Shown piece after piece: positions 5,975 through 12,514 of a DNA stretch of 12,514 nt (position 1 is the stretch's first letter; each line of letters opens with the position of its first letter). This DNA is from JADHUC01 sp964617665. GTDB lineage: Bacteria > Planctomycetota > Planctomycetia > Pirellulales > Pirellulaceae. The translations under genes and the position numbers were made by a program. The stretch spans positions 1 to 12,514 of the forward strand of contig CAZUAH010000410.1 of assembly GCA_964617665.1 (NCBI GenBank), read 5' to 3'. The notes beneath the pieces are model-generated. The model had not been told where the DNA came from and ran no database searches. It saw only the letters and a program-made list of their open reading frames with translations.

Positions 5975-6424
5975 TCAGGCCTGCGACTCGGGCACCGCCG
6001 TGTCGTTCGCCACCAACTCCTTCAGTGATTCAAGGTGCCCTCTGGCCTCGCCCAGGGCCTCCTGCGCCACCGCCTGTGATGAGGGAGCCAAATGAAGCTG
6101 GCGGACGCAGTCTTCCATCTGTTGGATCAGATTCTGTTGCGTCTCGATCAACTTCTGCACGAGGAAATCAAGGGACAGGAAGTGGAGCGATGTGAACGCT
6201 ATTGGGAAGCTGCCGGGCTCCGTGACTCCGCCATTCTCAAGAATCAACTCGCCCAACCGCTCGACCATCGTCCTGTGGTCGTTGGCGATCTGAGCCAATG
6301 TCTCCGTGGCCGCCTCGTCACCCGCGTGCGACCACGGCACCGCGTAACTGAGATACGTCGGTAGGGATCGATTGTGGATGACCCGCAAGCGATTCAGTAC
6401 AGCGTTTGTGTCCACCGAGTTCAT
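5975..6424 (-). CDS. Small helical, ferritin-like-type protein at the end of the nuo operon, unknown function
   Basis: The 149-residue product is predicted to be almost entirely alpha-helical with no signal peptide or membrane span, consistent with a four-helix bundle. The N-terminal motif IHNRSLPTYLSYAVPW (16-31) and the segment around Asp49-His50 (IANDHRTMVERLGELI), then a Gly-Gly turn at 65-66 and LHFLSLDFL (80-88), resemble ferritin-like or DUF2383-like bundles. The usual pair of ExxH metal motifs is not complete, so metal binding is doubtful. The ATG at 6424 is only 3 nt after the nuoN stop codon, so the two are almost certainly cotranscribed and may be translationally coupled; no separate Shine-Dalgarno is evident. 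This context suggests a role with complex I, such as assembly, stability or redox protection. That is inference; the name should stay hypothetical. Confidence 0.8.
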   Translation of the reverse strand: MNSVDTNAVLNRLRVIHNRSLPTYLSYAVPWSHAGDEAATETLAQIANDHRTMVERLGELILENGGVTEPGSFPIAFTSLHFLSLDFLVQKLIETQQNLIQQMEDCVRQLHLAPSSQAVAQEALGEARGHLESLKELVANDTAVPESQA

Positions 6425-6427
6425 ATG

Positions 6428-8209
6428 TTAGCCCAACAACTGCCGCGCCGCGTCCAAAGCCATCTCACCCAAAACGTCCCACCAGGGAATCAACGCAAGC
6501 GTCGGTAAGGTAATCGCACAGAGATACATCCCTCGAAGAGAAAGGAACGGCAACGTCACTGGTGGCCGTGCTTCCGGTTCGGGCTCCATCGTCATTACTT
6601 TCACTACGCGGAGGTAATAGAACAGGCTTATCGCCGTGTTCAAGCCACCGATCACCAACAGTACGATCAGGTGGAATTGGGAGGTCTCCTTGTAACCTTC
6701 TACCAACGCGGCAAAAACAGCGAACTTGCCGATAAATCCCGAAAGCGGTGGTAATCCGACCAGAGCGAAAAGGATGATGGCGAAACAGATCACCACAAAC
6801 GGACAACGCCGAATCAAGCCCCCGTAGTCCGCGATTTCTTCGCTCCGAGTCTCGTTCCGCAAAAACGCCACCACGGAGAATGCACCGAGGTTCATGAACA
6901 TGTAGACTGCGATGTAAATTGCAAGTGCTGCAACGGCTTTCTCGGCCAAATCCGGACTTGATTGTGCCATCGCCAACATGGGCGGGATGGCCATCATCAT
7001 GTAACCGGCGTGAGCGATCGTCGAATACGCGAACAGACGTTTGATGTTGGTCTGACCATACGCCGCGAGATTCCCGAACGTGCAGGTAATAACGGCCAGC
7101 AGCGCGATCAATTTGCCGAGGAATGATTGAATTGACTTGAGGCTTGCGCCCTTGTCCGCCGATTGCTTATCGCCTACCGCTGTTCCACCGTGATCATCTT
7201 CTTCAACTGACGTAGGCCGCAGACTGTCCGTCACCGCAAAATAGGCGGATCCCGTACTAGCTTCGACTGCTGGATTCTCGGAGATAGAAGCTATGGGTTG
7301 CCCCGGCGCGACGACGGGTGGAACTACGACGCTCAAGCCGATTACCACTCGCACCAACAGACCGAGCGCGGCCGCTTTGGACGCAATGCTCAGAAACGCG
7401 CCCACCTCGGCAGTTGCTCCTTCAAACACATCTGGGCACCAGAAATGGAACGGAACGGCCGAGAGTTTGAATGCCAAGCCTACCATCACCATCAAACCGC
7501 CCAATGCCAGCACCATCAGTTCGTCACCGCTCATGACCGGCAGCCGACTGGACAGTTCCGCGGCGATCGTCGGTAAGTGTGCCGAATTGGTGATGCCGGC
7601 GATCAGACTGATTCCGTACAGCATAACGCCAGCCGCACCGGCGCCGTACACGGCATACTTCAAAGCCGCCTCGCTGGCCTGACGGCGCCCCTTCATCAGC
7701 CCGGCCAGTGCGTAACACGGCACGCTGGCCATCTCGACCGCCATGAAGACCATCATCAGATGGTTTGCCGACACCATCAGGCACATGCCCAACGTGGCGC
7801 CCAGCACTAGCGTATAGATGTCCGGGCCATCTTCGCGGTCCGGTATACCCGACAGTTTCGTGAAGATCGTGAACAGGACGGCGAATAGCAACAACAGGCT
7901 TCGCATATAGATTGCGAAACTATCGTAGACCAGCATCCCCGTGAAGATCTCCATCCGTGGCCATTCGGTCGAGACCGACGCATTCACGCCCGCGAAGAAG
8001 AGCGCAGCCGCCGATCCGATCAGGGCGAACATGAACGCATCCAAACGCCGCCCCCAGCTGAAGACCCGAACCAGCAACATTAACACGATCGTCAGACACA
8101 GCACCAGTTCGGGCAAGAATACGCCGATACTGGAGTTCCACGAGAAACCGGCCTCCGCCGAGCCCTTCGTATCAATGATCAACTGGTTTATGACGTCGTG
8201 TAGGTTCAC
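6428..8209 (-). CDS. nuoN: NADH:quinone oxidoreductase subunit N with extra loop
   Basis: NuoN is one of three antiporter-like membrane subunits of complex I that move protons as NADH reduces quinone. Residues matching those important in E. coli NuoN are visible: Glu159 (E133), Lys184 (K158), Lys248 in FKLSAVPFHFWCPD (K217), Lys278 (K247) and Lys495 in GFIGKF (K395). The protein has 593 residues, about 100 more than usual. The spacing from Lys278 to Lys495 is 69 residues longer than in E. coli. The extra part is a polar, Pro/Ser/Asp-rich loop at about 294-360, between helices 8 and 9. The start is GTG at 8209, which overlaps the nuoM TGA (GTGA), a typical arrangement for coupled translation. 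A hydrophobic N-terminal helix follows after about 25 polar residues. Confidence 0.95.
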   Translation of the reverse strand: MNLHDVINQLIIDTKGSAEAGFSWNSSIGVFLPELVLCLTIVLMLLVRVFSWGRRLDAFMFALIGSAAALFFAGVNASVSTEWPRMEIFTGMLVYDSFAIYMRSLLLLFAVLFTIFTKLSGIPDREDGPDIYTLVLGATLGMCLMVSANHLMMVFMAVEMASVPCYALAGLMKGRRQASEAALKYAVYGAGAAGVMLYGISLIAGITNSAHLPTIAAELSSRLPVMSGDELMVLALGGLMVMVGLAFKLSAVPFHFWCPDVFEGATAEVGAFLSIASKAAALGLLVRVVIGLSVVVPPVVAPGQPIASISENPAVEASTGSAYFAVTDSLRPTSVEEDDHGGTAVGDKQSADKGASLKSIQSFLGKLIALLAVITCTFGNLAAYGQTNIKRLFAYSTIAHAGYMMMAIPPMLAMAQSSPDLAEKAVAALAIYIAVYMFMNLGAFSVVAFLRNETRSEEIADYGGLIRRCPFVVICFAIILFALVGLPPLSGFIGKFAVFAALVEGYKETSQFHLIVLLVIGGLNTAISLFYYLRVVKVMTMEPEPEARPPVTLPFLSLRGMYLCAITLPTLALIPWWDVLGEMALDAARQLLG

Positions 8210-10152
8210 GGCAACAATCGTTCCTGTTCTATGTCCTCCGTCCCCTGACGCGGGATCCGGCCAGCCAGTTGAATGTTCGCTTCGTCTTGCGTGATTTCGC
8301 CCGAAAGGCTCACTTCGTCGCTACCTTCCGCATCAAGCGACAAATCGGGCTGGTCGGCTTCTTCTTCCTCCGAATCCACTTCTTTCACATCCTGGGTCCA
8401 CGCCGCCAATTCATCTACCTGACGATCAATCGTCCCGTCCATGTAGCGGAGCAGGAAGAAATGCGGAAACACGCCAAACAGAATCGCCAGCACAAACAGA
8501 ACGCCGGCAATAGTATTCTCTCGCTTGGTGCTGGGCACCAGCGCTTCCTCGTGCGCGCCTTTGTACTCGTGGCCCAGGTACACGCGTTGGACCGTCCACA
8601 AAATGTAGGCGGCCGTCAGGATCACCACCGAGGCCGAGATGACCGCCAAGGCATAGCTGAAATTCCAAACCGACAGAACAACCAGTACTTCGCCAATGAA
8701 CCCGCACAAACCGGGCAGCCCCAGACCGGCAAAGAAAATGCCGATCGACAAGGCCGTGTATACGGGCATCTTGGCGAAAAGAGCGCCAAACGAATTCAAG
8801 TCGCGGTGGTGCACACGGTCGTAGACAACGCCGACCATAAAGAACATGCCAGCCGAGCTGATTCCGTGAGCGATCATCTGGAACATTGCGCCTTTCACGC
8901 CCATATTCCAGTAGTCCGCGTTATACATCGTTCCGGCACCGGCCGACCAAACGCCAAGTCCCAGCACGACGTAGCCCATGTGGCTGACCGAACTGTACGC
9001 GACCAACCGCTTGAAGTCCTTTTGAGCCATCGCGGCAAAGGCACCGTACACCATGCTGACCACGCCCAAAATGCACACAAACCACATCAGGTCGTAACCA
9101 CCGTGTGGGCAGATCGGATAACAGATCCGAATAATCCCGTATCCGCCCATCTTTAGCAGGACGCCCGCCAGAATCATCGAGATCGGAGTTGGTGCCTCGA
9201 CATGAGCATCCGGCAACCACGTGTGGACCGGAACGGATGGCACTTTGATGATGAAGCCAATGAACAGCAGCAGGAAACACCACCACTGCAGATTTTGACC
9301 GAAGTAGCACTTGTACTTGCCCGGATCGTCCGATGGTCCGTCGGGTTGAATGTCTCGAACGGCCTCCGCATTCCGCCCCAACGCAGCCAACGCCAGAAGA
9401 TTGAATGAGTGTACGGGCTGGGGCTCGTAGGTCGGGTCGTCCCGTCTCAGTATCTCCTGAAAGACAGCGGTCTCCACTTTCTTGCCGACGTGCAGCTTGT
9501 CCCACTGGACGTTACTGTCTTCTTCTTGGGACAGTTGGTGAAGCGCCACCACGTCGCTGTTGAAGTACAGCATCAGAATAGCGATCAGCATCAAGACGCT
9601 GCCCAGCAACGTATACAGGAAGAACTTGATTGCGGCGTATTCGCGACGCGGGCCTCCCCAGACGCCGATTAGGAAGTACATCGGCAGCAGCATGACTTCC
9701 CAGAACACGTAGAACAGGAAAAAGTCAAGCGACAGGAACACGCCGATCATGCCGGTTTCCAGAAGCAAGAACAGAATGCAGTAGCCCTTCACGTATTTCT
9801 TGACCGACCAACTGGCCCCCATCGCCAAGAGGCTGATCAGAGCCGTCAGCATAATCAGCGGGAAGCTGATGCCGTCCACTCCCATGAAATACTCGATGTC
9901 GAAGGACGGAATCCACGAGACATTGAACCAGCGTTGCATGTAAGCTGCCGCGTCTCCCTTGTATTCGAACGAGCCGCCAAACATTGGCGTAAGGAACACA
10001 AGCACGGTCAGCGCAAACACCACCGCCGTGATAGCCAGCGTGAAGTAACGCACCAGATCATCTTTTCCCTTCGGGAAGAACATCAAGACGATCGCGCCCA
10101 ACGCGGGTAGAAAGACAATCGCACTGAGCAAGAGAATGTTAGGATTACCCAT
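8206..10152 (-). CDS. nuoM: NADH:quinone oxidoreductase subunit M with loop insertion and acidic tail
   Basis: NuoM is the middle antiporter-like subunit of the complex I membrane arm. The conserved charged residues are present: Glu152 in FYVFWEVMLLP (E. coli E144), Lys303 in IIKVPSVPVHTWLPDAH (K234), Lys334 in LLKMGGYG (K265) and Glu488 in GFIGEVLVL (E407). The protein has 648 residues against about 509 in E. coli. Glu152 to Lys303 is 61 residues longer than in E. coli; the added block at about 199-288 is soluble and charged and sits between helices 6 and 7. A further hydrophilic C-terminal extension from about 586 to 648 contains an EEEE run and many Asp/Glu. ATG 10152 is preceded by AGGA and is 23 nt after the nuoL stop. 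The 3' end overlaps the nuoN start. Confidence 0.96.
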   Translation of the reverse strand: MGNPNILLLSAIVFLPALGAIVLMFFPKGKDDLVRYFTLAITAVVFALTVLVFLTPMFGGSFEYKGDAAAYMQRWFNVSWIPSFDIEYFMGVDGISFPLIMLTALISLLAMGASWSVKKYVKGYCILFLLLETGMIGVFLSLDFFLFYVFWEVMLLPMYFLIGVWGGPRREYAAIKFFLYTLLGSVLMLIAILMLYFNSDVVALHQLSQEEDSNVQWDKLHVGKKVETAVFQEILRRDDPTYEPQPVHSFNLLALAALGRNAEAVRDIQPDGPSDDPGKYKCYFGQNLQWWCFLLLFIGFIIKVPSVPVHTWLPDAHVEAPTPISMILAGVLLKMGGYGIIRICYPICPHGGYDLMWFVCILGVVSMVYGAFAAMAQKDFKRLVAYSSVSHMGYVVLGLGVWSAGAGTMYNADYWNMGVKGAMFQMIAHGISSAGMFFMVGVVYDRVHHRDLNSFGALFAKMPVYTALSIGIFFAGLGLPGLCGFIGEVLVVLSVWNFSYALAVISASVVILTAAYILWTVQRVYLGHEYKGAHEEALVPSTKRENTIAGVLFVLAILFGVFPHFFLLRYMDGTIDRQVDELAAWTQDVKEVDSEEEEADQPDLSLDAEGSDEVSLSGEITQDEANIQLAGRIPRQGTEDIEQERLLP

Positions 10153-10162
10153 CGGTGCTGAT

Positions 10163-10166
10163 TCCT
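10163..10166 (-). promoter_or_regulatory. Shine-Dalgarno of nuoM
   Basis: On the minus strand AGGA occurs in the 23-nt nuoL-nuoM gap, 10 nt before ATG 10152. It supports this start, which also gives the expected NuoM N-terminus with an immediate hydrophobic helix. Confidence 0.5.
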
Positions 10167-10175
10167 AAGGGGCGT

Positions 10176-12514
10176 TCAACCCGCCACGGAAGGACTCCAG
10201 AAAAAACTAATCAAGACGAAAATCGCAATCGCCCCGATCACAATGAACATCACATATTGTCGCAGCCTGCCAGTTTGGAATACGCGGAGCGAAACACCGA
10301 CCGCATACGTCCATCGGGCGAGCGAATTCACAAAACCATCCACAATCGTTTGATCCGCCGCCCGCTCAAAAATCGCCGCGAATTTTCGCGTTGTATTCGC
10401 CGTTCCGTCGATCAAACCGTCTATGCACTTGCGGTCGAAAGCCGCCGCCCAGCGTGCAATAACGTGAGCTGGACGAACGAAAATGAAATCGTACAACTCG
10501 TCGAACCACCACTTGTTCAACAAGAATCGGTAGATCGCCTCGAACTGCCGTCTCACGTCTGCTGGACTGATTCCGCCGAAACAGTACATAACCGTGGCCA
10601 GCGCGATTCCTCCCAACGCCGTTATGGTCGCCAGCAGTGTCACGGGTACAACGACCGAATTGTGTTGCGCCGGCTCGTGGGCAAAATGCTCATTCGGCCA
10701 CTCGACGGCTGCCAACGCGGCTGTCGCGTCCGCCATTGTTCCAGCAGGCCGCGCCTGCTCCAGGAGGTCAACTAAACCGAAACATGGCCAAGCAATCGTA
10801 GTCGCAAAGAACGCCAAGACGATCAGGGGCACGGTCATCACCTTTGGCGACTCGTGTGCATGGTCGTAGCGATGCTGATTCCGCGGTTTGCCAGCAAACG
10901 TCATATACCACAGGCGGAACATGTAGAACGCAGTAATGGCCGCGCCGCCGGCTGCCGCGTAGAAAAATACACTGGGCAGCCAGGACGTGTTCGCTCCCAT
11001 GAACACGTATGCCTGCTCCAGAATGCGATCTTTGGAGTAGTAGCCGCTGAAACCAATGACGAATGGAAGACTGATACCGGCGATCGCCATGCAGCCAACT
11101 AGCATTGTGTAGGCGGTGATGGGCATCTTCTTTCGCAAGCCGCCCATTTCCGGCATCTCGTTTGTATGCACTGCGTGTATTACCGAGCCCGAACAGAGAA
11201 ACAGGAGGCTCTTGAAAAACGCGTGCGTGATCAGGTGCAGCAAGCCAGCGACCCAGCCGCCGACGCCAAGTCCTAGCATCATGTAGCCAAGCTGACTGAT
11301 CGTGGAATACGCCAACACCCGTTTGATATCCGTGGCCGTTATGGCAATGGTGGCCGCCATGAACAGCGTGATACAACCGGCTATGGCGATCACTAGCAGC
11401 ACTTCGGGCGTGAACACAGGAAAAAACCGCCCCACCAGGTAGACGCCGGCCGCGACCATCGTTGCCGAGTGCACGAGAGCCGAAACGGGCGTCGGCCCTT
11501 CCATCGCGTCAGGCAACCAGGTATGCAACGGAAACTGGGCACTCTTGCCCACGCAGCCACAAAAAATGCCAATGCCTGCGACGATCAGCAGCCAATATCC
11601 ACGACCTCCGCTGCCAAGCCACTCGCGGAAACTGCGCCACCAGCCGAGAATCCAGGCGCCACCTTCGTTTTCCCACCTATTGTCTTGTCGCCAATCGTTG
11701 ACGTCGTGCTCAATCTTCTCTCGCGTCTTCTCCTCGCTGAGCCCAAGATGGACTGTTTCGGCGACCTTATCCCGCGAATCCAGCTTGACCAACCCGGCCG
11801 GCGTTTGAAGTGCATGATGGTTCTTCTGCGACCGAACCAGCGAGAACACTCCGGGCCGGTCCACGCTGACTAACAACTTTTCGCCTTCGGAGATGATCGG
11901 ATAAGTCACATCCTCGCCAACCACCGTCACACGCCAATGACCCGCCTTCTCGCGAGACACATGGGCGAAATCGGGTAATGGTTCTCCCGACTCCTCAAAG
12001 CTTTCGCGGAGTTCATCCGGCAGTTCTCCGCTGTCGAGCGCCGCTGCATGCGTTTCATCGGCCTCGAAAAGCTCTTGATCCGTGTCACCAAACGAGAAGG
12101 TGCCCACGCCTGTCCACAGGGCCATCAGGCCGATGATCATGCCGAAATCGCCAACGCGGTTGACGATGAATGCCTTGTTGGCTGCGACACAAGCACTACG
12201 ACGCTCGATGTAGAAACCGATCAGGAAGTACGAGCAAATGCCGACCAACTCCCAAAACACAAACACCATGGCCACATTGCCGGCCAGCACCAAACCCAAC
12301 ATGCTGAACGAGAACAGGGACATGTACTGGAAGAAACGCGAGTTGCGTCCGCGACGTTTCAGGTGCGATCCATCCTTGCGCGTCACCTCATGGTCGGTGA
12401 CCTCTTCGTCCGTTTCCTCGTGCATGTACCCTATGGCGTAGAAGTGGATGCACGAGGCGATCAACGTGACCATGCAGAACATGATCACCGTCAGCGAATC
12501 GATGTAATACCCGA
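10176..12514 (-). CDS. nuoL: NADH:quinone oxidoreductase subunit L with large loop insertion (5' end outside window)
   Basis: NuoL is the distal antiporter-like subunit with the long lateral helix. The frame is open to the window edge and reads GYYIDSLTV before the internal GTG at 12488, matching the conserved NuoL 'LDSL' segment. The true start is therefore upstream; about 90 N-terminal residues are missing. Numbering from codon 12488, key residues are Glu80 (E. coli E144), Asp114 (D178), Lys315 in GKSAQFPLHTWLPDAM (K229), His340 (H254), His418 and His422 (H334/H338), Lys426 (K342) and Lys486 in YYSKDRIL (K399). Glu80 to Lys315 is 150 residues longer than in E. coli because of a soluble block at about 132-292. 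A second, about 21-residue charged insertion (23-49) sits between helices 3 and 4. The C-terminus has the usual WWFDELYD, lateral-helix region and final hydrophobic span. It is the first gene of the nuo group visible here. Confidence 0.96.
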   Translation of the reverse strand, partial: GYYIDSLTVIMFCMVTLIASCIHFYAIGYMHEETDEEVTDHEVTRKDGSHLKRRGRNSRFFQYMSLFSFSMLGLVLAGNVAMVFVFWELVGICSYFLIGFYIERRSACVAANKAFIVNRVGDFGMIIGLMALWTGVGTFSFGDTDQELFEADETHAAALDSGELPDELRESFEESGEPLPDFAHVSREKAGHWRVTVVGEDVTYPIISEGEKLLVSVDRPGVFSLVRSQKNHHALQTPAGLVKLDSRDKVAETVHLGLSEEKTREKIEHDVNDWRQDNRWENEGGAWILGWWRSFREWLGSGGRGYWLLIVAGIGIFCGCVGKSAQFPLHTWLPDAMEGPTPVSALVHSATMVAAGVYLVGRFFPVFTPEVLLVIAIAGCITLFMAATIAITATDIKRVLAYSTISQLGYMMLGLGVGGWVAGLLHLITHAFFKSLLFLCSGSVIHAVHTNEMPEMGGLRKKMPITAYTMLVGCMAIAGISLPFVIGFSGYYSKDRILEQAYVFMGANTSWLPSVFFYAAAGGAAITAFYMFRLWYMTFAGKPRNQHRYDHAHESPKVMTVPLIVLAFFATTIAWPCFGLVDLLEQARPAGTMADATAALAAVEWPNEHFAHEPAQHNSVVVPVTLLATITALGGIALATVMYCFGGISPADVRRQFEAIYRFLLNKWWFDELYDFIFVRPAHVIARWAAAFDRKCIDGLIDGTANTTRKFAAIFERAADQTIVDGFVNSLARWTYAVGVSLRVFQTGRLRQYVMFIVIGAIAIFVLISFFWSPSVAG

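Noticed and set aside
8269..9156. 295-residue plus-strand frame opposite nuoM
   Set aside because: Antisense to conserved NuoM helices. Its His/Gln/Arg-rich composition is what reverse reading of membrane-helix codons produces.
10155..10775. 206-residue plus-strand frame opposite the 3' end of nuoL
   Set aside because: Antisense to the conserved NuoL C-terminus; no domain or credible start.
12486..12488. GTG 12488 as the nuoL start
   Set aside because: The frame continues to the window edge with conserved NuoL sequence (YYIDSLTV), so this GTG is an internal Val.

Overview
This window looks like a chromosomal housekeeping segment from a planctomycete, probably a Pirellulales-like member of Planctomycetota. 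The evidence is an SHD1-domain secreted or scaffold-type protein (a family strongly enriched in Planctomycetota), moderate GC content, weak or missing Shine-Dalgarno sequences, TTG and GTG starts, and large family-atypical insertions in the complex I subunits. The assignment is an inference from protein style; there is no rRNA or other marker to prove it. No tRNA, rRNA, insertion sequence, CRISPR array or phage gene was seen.

Layout. (1) Positions 1-593, plus strand: the 3' part of a Pro/Ala/Glu-rich protein. It carries a perfect 15-bp tandem repeat, then three diverged 'EDLFG' repeats, then a C-terminal SHD1 domain. (2) Positions 594-921 hold no gene. In order they contain a stem-loop, a strong intrinsic terminator, an extended -10 promoter and an inverted repeat in the presumed leader. 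(3) Positions 922-1938: a membrane-anchored PIN-TRAM nuclease resembling Bacillus YacL. (4) Positions 2047-3855: aspS, bacterial aspartyl-tRNA synthetase, with residues predicting a nondiscriminating enzyme. (5) Positions 3819-4871, minus strand: scpB, with a very acidic C-terminal tail whose coding DNA overlaps the end of aspS tail to tail. (6) Positions 5083-5853, plus strand: an unrecognised single-span membrane protein with a TPR-like C-terminus. (7) Positions 12514 down to 5975, minus strand: nuoL (5' end outside the window), nuoM, nuoN and a small helical protein of unknown function, spaced at 23, -2 and 3 nt, which looks like the end of a complex I operon.

How the parts relate. NuoL, NuoM and NuoN are the three antiporter-like, proton-pumping subunits of NADH:quinone oxidoreductase. 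All the charged residues known to matter in the E. coli proteins are present. Compared with E. coli, NuoL has about 150 extra residues, NuoM about 61 and NuoN about 69. Using the known topology, all three blocks fall in loops on the periplasmic side, and NuoM also has an acidic C-terminal tail predicted on that side. The 149-residue protein directly after nuoN is the best candidate here for an undescribed lineage-specific complex I partner. The rest of the window is ordinary information processing (aspS, scpB, PIN-TRAM nuclease). The unusual points there are the predicted dual-specificity AspRS and the shared low-complexity DNA that encodes a poly-Ser tail on one strand and a poly-Asp/Glu tail on the other.
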